Shown in pieces: positions 57,301 through 64,000 of a DNA stretch of 64,000 nucleotides. The number at the start of each line of letters is the position of its first letter. The first letter of the stretch is position 1. The notes under the pieces are model-generated. The model worked only from the letters and a program-made list of their open reading frames with translations. It did no database searches and was not told where the DNA came from. The stretch is taken from NCBI RefSeq assembly GCF_907165205.1, contig NC_058194.1, positions 26,102,856 to 26,166,855 of the forward strand, written 5' to 3'. The position numbers and the translations under genes were made by a program. The DNA comes from Coccinella septempunctata (taxonomy: Eukaryota; Arthropoda; Insecta; Coleoptera; Coccinellidae).

Positions 57301-58352
57301 CCTAAAGTGACCTATTTGCTACTCTGTCTGAAAATTAGGATGTTCCATTACTATCCTGGGATATGGAGTGCATAGAATTTGTTTTGTAGATTCTGGAAAA
57401 CCAAACAGTTGATGATTCAATAGAGAATTGCACTCCAGAGAGCTCCTCGAAGTCAACTCGAAAATGAAAAGTGGAAAAACAAAAAAAAATATTTTCTCCT
57501 AAACAGGGCCAGATATTTGAAATTTTGGTACGAAAATATAGGTTTTCGAACACGCTGAATCTATTGCGAGTAATTTCGAAAGCCTATCTTCCTTCGTTCA
57601 GATTTTCATCTTGAAAATGGCTTTTTCAAAAATTTGCAAATTTCAATTTGCGATATCTCCTGTTATATTCGTCTGATCGAATTGGGATTTCCGGTTATAT
57701 AATCAGCGTTGCCTAGGCTTCCACCCTATCACAGAAACTCGATTTCGAAAATCTCGATTTTTTGGGTCAAAAATGAGCAAGGGGTTAGACCCCCCTAAAA
57801 TGACCTATTTGCTACTCTGTCTGAAAATTAGGATGTTCCATTACTATCCTAGGATATGGAGTGCATGGAATTTGTTTTGAAGATTCTGGAAAACCAAACA
57901 GTTGATGATTCAATAGAGAATTGCACTCCGAAGAGCTCCTCGAAGTCAACTCGAAAATGAAAAGTGAAAAAACAATAAAAATTATTTTCTCCTAAACAGG
58001 GCCAGATATTTGAAATTTTGGTATGAAAGTATAGGTTTTGGAACACGCTGAATCTATTGCGAGTATTTTCGAAAGCCTATCTTCCTTCGTTTAGATTTTC
58101 ATCTTGGAAATGGCATTTTTCAAAAATTTGCAAATTTCAATCTGCGATATCTCCTGCTATATTCGTCTGATCGAATTGAGATTTCCGGTTATATAATCAG
58201 CGTTGTCTAGGCTTCCACCCTAGCACAGGAACTCGATTTCGAAAATCTCGATTTTTTGGGTCAAAAATGAGCACGGGGTTAGACCCCCCTAAAATGACCT
58301 ACTTGCTACTCTGTCTGAAAATTAGGATGTTTCATTACTATCCTAGGATATG
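54391..58352. repeat. Eight-unit higher-order block, copy B
   Basis: Differences from copy A noticed by eye are only about six: TGACTAGGC for TGTCTAGGC near 55243, AAAAGGAAAAG near 56476, CCCAGGATAT near 56862, TAGAATTTG near 57376, and a one-base deletion near 57621 (GGCTTTTTC). That is roughly 99.8% identity. It ends near 58352, where the following unit switches to the GGAGTACATGG type. Confidence 0.85.
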
Positions 58353-60189
58353 GAGTACATGGAATTTGTTTTGAAGATTCTGGAAAACCAAACAGTTGAT
58401 GATTCAAGAGATTATTGCACTCCAGAGAGCTCCTCGAAGTCAACTCGAAAATGAAAAGTGGAAAAAAAAAATTATTTTCTCCTAAACAGGGCCAGATATT
58501 TGAAATTTTGGTATGAAAATATAAGTTTTCGAACACGCTGAATCTATTGCGTGTAATTTCGAAAGCCTATCTTCCTTCGTTTAGATTTTCATCTTGGAAA
58601 TGGCATTTTTCAAAAATTTGCAAATTTCAATTTGCGATATCTCCTGTTATATTCGTCTGATCGAATTGGGATTTCCAGTTTTATAATCAGCATTGCCAAG
58701 GCTTCCGCTCCAGCACAAGAACTCGATTTCGAAAATCTCGATTTTTTGGGTCAAAAATGAGCAAGGGGTCAGACCCCCCTAAAATGACCTATTTGCTACT
58801 CTATCTGAAGATTAGGATGTTTCATTACTATCCTAGGATATGGAGTGCATGGAATTTGTTTTGTAGATTCTGGAAATCAAACAGTTGATGATTCAATAGA
58901 GAATTGCACTCCAGAGAGCTCCTCGAAGTCAACTCGAAAATGAAAAGTGGAAAAAAAAAAAAAAAATTATTTTCTCCTAAACAGTTCCAAATATTTGAAA
59001 TTTTGGTATGAAAATATAGGTTTTCGAACACGCTGAATCTATTGCGAGTATTTTCGAAAGCCTATCTTCCTTCGTTTAGATTTTCATCTTGGAAATGGCA
59101 TTTTTCAAAAATTTGCAAATTTCAATTTGCGATATCTCCTGTTATATTCGTCTGATCGAATTGGGATTTCCAGTTTTATAATCAGCATTGCCAAGGCTTC
59201 CGCCCTAGCATAAGAACTCGATTTCGAAAATCTCGATTTTTTGGGTCAAAAATGAGCAAGGGGTCAGACCCCCCTAAAATGACCTATTTGCTACTCTGTC
59301 TGAAGATTAGGATGTTTCATTACTATCCTAGGATATGGAGTGCATGGAATTTGTTTTGAAGATTCTGGAAAACGAAACAGTTGATGATTCAATAGGGGAT
59401 TGCACTCCAGAGAGCTCTTCGAAGTCAACTCGAAAATGAAAAGTGAAAAAAGTAAAAAAATCATTTTCTCCTAAACAATAAGGCCAGATATTTGAAATTT
59501 TGGTATGAAAATATAGGTTTTCGAACACGCTGAATCTATTGCAAGTATTTTCGAAAGCCCATCTTCCTTCGTTTAGATTTTCATCTTGGAAATGGCAATT
59601 TTCAAAAATTTGCCAATTTCAATCTGCGATATCTCCTGTTATATTCGTCTGATCGAATTGAGATTTCCGGTTATATAATCAGCGTTGCCTAGACTTCCAG
59701 CCTAGCACAAAAACTCGATTTCGAAAATCTCGATTTTTTGAGTCAAAAATGAGCAAGGGGTTAGACCCCCCTAAAATGACCTATTTGCTACTCTGTCTGA
59801 AAATTAGGATGTTTCATTACTATCCTAGGATATGGAGTGCATGGAATTTGATTTGAAGATTCTGGAAAACCAAACAGTTGATGATTCAATAGAGAATTGC
59901 ACTCCAGAGAGCTCTTCGAAGTCAACTCGAAAATTAAAAGTGAAAAAAATAAAAAAATTATTTTCTCCTAAACAGGGCCAGATATTTGAAATGTTGGTAT
60001 AAAAATATAGGTTTTCGAACACGCTGAATCTATTGCCAGCAATTTCGAAAGCCTATCTCTTTTCATTCAGATTTTCATCTCGGAAATGTAATTTTTAAAA
60101 AATCGCATATTTCAATCTGCTATATCTCCTGTTATATTCGTTTAATCTAATTGGGATTTCTGGTTCTATAATCGGCGTTTTCCATATTT

Positions 60190-61030
60190 TGGTAACACAA
60201 CATTTGTGAGGAATATTTTCTATACGAAAGAAAAACCTCCAGATTTTATGTAATAAGGAAAGTCTGTTCATTCCCAGTTATTGGAGTAGGGGAAAATAAA
60301 ACTTTTTTTTCATTTCGGCCATTCATCTAGCCGAATCAAGATAATTCATGAAATTCCAAGTGTGTCCAAGGCAAAAAACTCTTTCAATAAGTCAGATTTA
60401 TTGACTATTATATCGTCCAGATCTTCGATTAACATATCGGGGCGTAATCTGCCTCGTTAAAAATAACCATCGCACCACCCAGGTCCCTCAGGTAAAAATC
60501 CCCCAGCCACACATGTCGATCGTCCGATATCAGGTGTCCCCCATAATCGAGAGAAATACAAACCGTACAATCGGAATAATTGCGAAGCGCGCCTAATGGC
60601 CGTGAAAATCTACCATCTCGGCCATCTTTCTTAATTAGCCAGGGAGATGATTCCCCCAGATATGCCACACGTAATTAAAAACCTATCGAATCGACTGCGA
60701 CGTTTCTGGCGGGGTTCTTGTCACCGTGGTACACGATATCATCGTCGAACGACCACCTCCGCCATGGCCTGCTGTCAAAGCGGGCACCTAGACGCATCCG
60801 TGAAAACACGTAAATCGAAATTCGAAACGATCAGATTGCTGGTTAAGGTATTTGCTAATTGGTCGACGTTTCAGTGGAGGGGACAGGCAATGTGGCTCGA
60901 TGGATTAAAAAGACGGCATACATATATTTTGGATGAAGTGAAAACTGTGAAAAGTGGAAATTGTTTATCCTCTGGTGTGCACAAGTTTCCGGCGGTCAGT
61001 GCTTTAGAGAAATTTTCCATTCCAAACGGT
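60190..61030. other. Unassigned sequence right of the satellite
   Basis: From about 60430 to 60840 the sequence is GC-richer and complex, without repeats. Frames there (79 codons minus, 136 codons plus at 60647-61057) show no domain. GGGGCGTAATCTGCCTCGTT at 60439 is similar to the outer end of the gypsy LTR. Confidence 0.35.
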
Positions 61031-61129
61031 TGGGCACATTCATTCATTTATTGCTGAATCTCGTTATCAGTAATAAATCTACAAAAGACTCAAAAACTAA
61101 ACTATCGGTGCGATCAAGCTCATAATTTC

Positions 61130-61492
61130 TTAGGGCTTTATGCGACTGTGTGCCCTCCTGTGACTGAAGAAACCCAACCGTGACTTACAGATCCTTCCAC
61201 ATTCTGAGCAAGAATAGTCACCAACTAGATCTGGCCGCCGCTGTATTCTTCTCGAGTCTCCATTATAACTGTGTACCAAAGACCTCCCCTGTGACCTGAC
61301 CAACGCTAGTTTTTCCCAGTTATGATTGGCATTAATTGATTTTAGGGATTGATGTAGGGTATCCTTAAACCGCTTATACTGGCCTCCTGGTTTCCGGGCT
61401 CCCTCAGTGAATTCGCCAAAAATAGCCCTATGGCTATTTTGGGGAGTCTTGTCTCTTGCATCCTCAGAATGTGGCAGCTCCATCTGAGTCAA
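61130..61492 (-). pseudogene. LINE ORF C-terminus with C2H2 finger (copy 2)
   Basis: 120 codons, the counterpart of 37479-37802. It shares GGQYKRF and the finger spacing C-x2-C-x12-H-x3-H. It is separated from the RT part upstream by frameshifts, so no complete protein can be made. Confidence 0.7.
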
Positions 61493-61998
61493 GCACTCGT
61501 TACTTGAGTCTCAATTGTTATATCTCCAAGACTCTGCATTTGAAACTTTGTGGAACCATCTGATGTGCATTATTTGTCTTAGATGACGTTGTTGCGTTGT
61601 TCAAGCTGTTTAATGTGTCGCCTGTTGGGCGTCCAGCTTTCGCTTCCGTAAAGAAGCGTTGGGAGGACCACTGCTTTGTAAACAGCTGTCTTGATCTTCA
61701 GATTGAGGTCGTGATTTTGAAACCCTCTGTCCTATAGCTTCCAGAATGCCCGTGATACCGAATTGATACGGTTGTGTATTTCCGTGTCTAGGTTAGCCCT
61801 AGTATTTATGAAGCTCGACCTGTTCTAGAGTTTCAATTTCAGTCTGATATGTGTTTGAAGGCTTTCTGGCGGACTTACCAGGATTTTGGTTTTGTCAATA
61901 TTGAGTCTAAGGCCTAAAGCTTCGTATATATGTTTATAGGTGTCCAGCATCATCTGTAAATCCTCTCGGCTTTCAGCCATAAGTGCGCAGTCGTCTGC

Positions 61999-62223
61999 TT
62001 ATTGAAGTTCCGTGATAAACTTTGAACGGGTTTTTGCTCTGAGGCGCTTCAGGTTAAATAGGCCTCCATCAAATCTGAATCTTATTCCAACACCTCTTAC
62101 AGGCATACTCATGTCAGCAATTATCGAGACAGCTATGGCAAAAATATTGAACAGTAAAAGCGCTAACACGCAGCCTTGTTTTATTCCAGAGTTGGTTAAG
62201 AAATGGCCCGGTTGTAAAGCCAT
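61999..62223 (-). pseudogene. LINE reverse transcriptase palm fragment
   Basis: GIKQGCVLALLLFNIF matches the NGxxQGCVLAP block of RT domain 4, and FRFDGGLFNLKRLRAKT the segment just before the catalytic YADD in this LINE group. The frame stops just after ELQ, where the Tyr codon of YADD would be expected. Confidence 0.7.
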
Positions 62224-62303
62224 TATGATGTATTCTAGCGGTGTGTATGAAGGCTTTTACACGATTATAAAGGTATACCAGGAATGGTATACCTGTATAT
62301 AAT

Positions 62304-63000
62304 AGATGATGTTGTTGCGTTTGTTCAAGCTGTTTAAAGCCGCGTACACATCTGAGCAAAACAGCCGAATGAGCATTCAGATGTGGACGGACAAAACACA
62401 CGGAGCCGATCCGCAATTTGTCGGTCCATCAAAGAAAATTCGTGCTCAGTGTGGAGTGTGGACGGGTTTAGTTGACATATTTGCCTCGAACCGAACGCAC
62501 ACATTCAAATATGGATTTCTCGCAAGAAACGTATTTGAATTTAATAAAATAGTATGAAAACCGCCCAATTTTGTCGCCCTCACACTGAATGTCGTGCAAA
62601 AGAAAAGTGCTGTTGAGGCTATGGTCTCGACTTCTTTGTAGATATAATTATGAAGACCATCTAGTACGCCGTCGTCCTTTCTTCTTTAGCAACTCTTACA
62701 GAATTATGAAAGAGGCACTAGCACAACCCAAGTTTTCCATCCTTAGAAAATAGAATACATAGAATGATTCATTTTTTCTAGTTTGCATCGTTTACGTTCG
62801 TAAGCACTGAACTGACACATCCGTTGGAGCGGCTCCGAACACATGCTCATGCATGTATTTGAACTGCTCGACCTGTTCTAGAGTTTCATCCTCTAGGATA
62901 ATATCTGCTTGAAGGCTTTCTGCCGGACTTACCAGGATTTTTGTTTTGTCAATATTGACTATAAAGCCTAATACTTCGTATGCTATATATGTTTATAGTC
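62304..63000 (-). mobile_element. LINE family D, copy 3, interrupted
   Basis: Two pieces match copy 2: 62867-63000 corresponds to 61817-61947, and 62304-62337 to 61587-61619. The roughly 530 bp between (62338-62866) is unrelated. Its left edge reads GCCGCGTACACATCTGAGC and its right edge GGAGCGGCTCCGAACACATG, which might be the ends of an inserted element. About 200 bp of LINE is missing at the junction. Confidence 0.5.
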
Positions 63001-63655
63001 AAATATAGCCAAACGATCAGCTCGGACGAAATATCTACGAATTGACCACTTTTTTTCGACTCATATAGCACCCGCCACTGCTCCCAAAGGATCCATCGGA
63101 ATTTAAAATGCCCGCCAGGAGGGGTTAATTATTTCTAGATCGGCCGACGCTGCCCAACAACAACTGACGAACTGGATCTGTGAAATTGTTCTTCGTGGCC
63201 GAAGAAGGTGTAATTGCTTTTGAAACGGGCGTATTAGAAGTTTTTATCTGCTCAGAACCAGCCGCAACAAAGGGCAGCGATGAGGATGGGGTTCCTGTTT
63301 AACTTTCGATGTGTTATAATGCCTTTTTGAGCCGCCTCGTTCGAAGGCCGATTCGTGATCCGGGGCAGAACAAAAAAAACGGAATTGGAAAAGGTTTCGC
63401 GGTCGGTATCGTTAGTATTCGAACAGGGGAAGTTCGGGGATATTTTTATTAGGAGCTCTTCGGAGGGCACGTATTGTAAATTATTCACGTGACACTTTTT
63501 TGCTGAGAATATCTCGGATAAAGAACGTGCTAGGTTAAAATACCCCTGTTTCTATTGGAAGGCTCTGTTTCTACAAGGGCATCTGCTCAATAGATGTTTA
63601 CTTACAGGAGATGATAATTTGAAAACTTGCCAAGCTAATTATGTCCCGACAAGGA
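63001..63655. other. Unassigned intergenic sequence
   Basis: Moderately GC-rich in the first half. The 78-codon frame 63488-63252 (-) shows no domain. Confidence 0.3.
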
Positions 63656-63659
63656 TGTT

Positions 63660-64000
63660 TTCAAAGAAAAAGCCTGAACAGATCAATTTTTAAAAGAAGG
63701 GTGACATATTTTGAGCAGAATTGTAAGCCGAAATCTCCTCAAACATAGATGTAGGGGCTATCACCCCTAAATTCTTCATAGGGAATAGAGGGTGAGCTAA
63801 ACCTCAATTGGAAGACAATATGTCCCACTGCATAATACTATTGTCTTCCAATTGAGGTATAGCTTACCCTTTATTCCTTATTAAGAATTTAGGGGTAACA
63901 ACTCTTACACCTAAGATTGAAGATATTTTGGCTTACAATTCTGCTAGAAACATGTCCCCCTCCGAATAAAAATTGACCTGTTCGCCATTTCCTCTGAAAA
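63660..64000. repeat. Near-perfect palindrome, cut by the window end
   Basis: The left arm to about 63826 (ACCTCAATTGGAAGACAATA) and the right arm from about 63840 (ATTGTCTTCCAATTGAGGT) pair outward through AGAATTTAGGGG / CCCCTAAATTCT and TTGTAAGCC / GGCTTACAA. The loop is about 13-15 bases. Arms are at least 160 bp, and the right one runs off the window. The order of motifs resembles fold-back element 2 at 25.3-26.6 kb, so they belong to one family. Confidence 0.85.

Larger units (their letters stand above)
48720..60185. repeat. Satellite array, 494-bp monomer, about 23 units
   Basis: Units repeat every 494 bp (anchors GGATATGGAGTGCAT near 48963, 49951, 50445, 50939 and so on). Conserved blocks per unit are AACTCGATTTCGAAAATCTC, GAGCAAGGGGTTAGACCCCC, TTGCACTCC, TTTTCTCCTAAACAG and GATATCTCCTGTTATATTCG. 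GGAGTGCA and TGCACTCC are inverted about 65-70 bp apart. AGGGG and CCCCT form a small hairpin. Interior units are highly similar; the outermost units at both ends are more diverged, as usual for arrays homogenised from the centre. Every unit holds a 65-codon minus-strand frame that is a by-product of repetition. Confidence 0.96.
61037..62300 (-). mobile_element. LINE family D, copy 2 (RT to 3' end, decayed)
   Basis: The 3' tail CATTCATTCATTT at 61037 is the complement of an ATGA repeat. The C-terminal frame 61492-61130 encodes FGEFTEGARKPGGQYKRFKD, WEKLALVRSQGRSLVHS and a C2H2 finger (CSECGRIC ... HRRAH). Further right, the RT is visible as NSGIKQGCVLALLLFNIFA and VGIRFRFDGGLFNLKRLRAK (62223-61999). 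The palm box after TELQ is disrupted by a stop (the codon after the conserved Gln) before ADDCALMAE-like sequence. Several frameshifts separate the parts. A 24-nt palindrome (AGGTATACC...GGTATACCT) lies at 62271-62294. Confidence 0.8.

Noticed and set aside
48959..60022. About twenty near-identical minus-strand frames of 65-77 codons
   Set aside because: They recur only because the satellite repeats. Each covers the same 200 bp of the monomer, ends vary with point changes and frameshifts in several units, and no start context or domain supports translation.
48720..60185. CRISPR array
   Set aside because: Units are 494 bp head-to-tail with no short repeat and spacer structure, in a eukaryotic context.

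Overview
This window looks like an insect nuclear genome, possibly a beetle. It is AT-rich, has no bacterial-style gene packing, and holds eukaryotic transposon families usual in insects: mariner, pogo-like, gypsy, jockey-like and other LINEs, and a Penelope-like element. I cannot name the species. I recognise no host protein-coding gene, rRNA, tRNA or CRISPR array anywhere in the 64 kb. Everything I can identify with confidence is mobile or repetitive DNA, and nearly all of it is broken.

Layout. 0.3-1.2 kb: a gutted pogo-like element. 2.5-3.9 kb: a LINE 3' fragment abutting a deleted mariner. 4.3-9.4 kb: a palindromic repeat, two copies of a terminal-inverted-repeat MITE, a jockey-like fragment and a transposase scrap. 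9.4-12.3 kb: two copies of a second pogo-like family, both keeping the coding end for a cysteine-rich finger, with a Penelope-like 3' end between them. 13.07-19.75 kb: a complete young Ty3/gypsy-type LTR element on the minus strand, followed three bases beyond its duplicated target site by a mariner at 19.75-21.04 kb. 22.1-26.6 kb: two large fold-back (inverted-repeat) elements and a third MITE copy. 27.35-28.66 kb: a complex of CCTAA-rich tandem and inverted repeats. 29.3-29.7 kb: a LINE tail. 33.5-34.8 and 39.1-40.3 kb: two more mariners. 37.4 and 61-63 kb: pieces of one LINE family. 43.5-47.9 kb: two TIR elements and another jockey-like fragment. 48.7-60.2 kb: an 11.5 kb satellite array of about 23 units of 494 bp. 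63.66 kb to the window end: a near-perfect palindrome cut off by the window edge.

The two most unusual objects are the gypsy-type element and the satellite. The gypsy-type element has LTRs that read as identical, a 4-bp target duplication, a tRNA-Lys-type primer site and one unbroken 1081-codon ORF. That ORF joins Gag, zinc knuckle and protease directly to the two ends of integrase, with no reverse transcriptase, RNase H or integrase catalytic core. It must therefore have moved using another element's enzymes. Its plus strand is also saturated with the tetranucleotide CGGT. The satellite contains an eight-unit, 3952-bp block present twice in tandem with only about half a dozen differences noticed by eye, which means either very recent amplification or an assembly duplication.

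The unannotated stretches (about half the window) were read for splice-like long ORFs and known domains without success. A few are GC-richer and could be regulatory DNA of a neighbouring gene, but I cannot prove it. Boundaries of degraded elements are accurate to about 10-30 bases.
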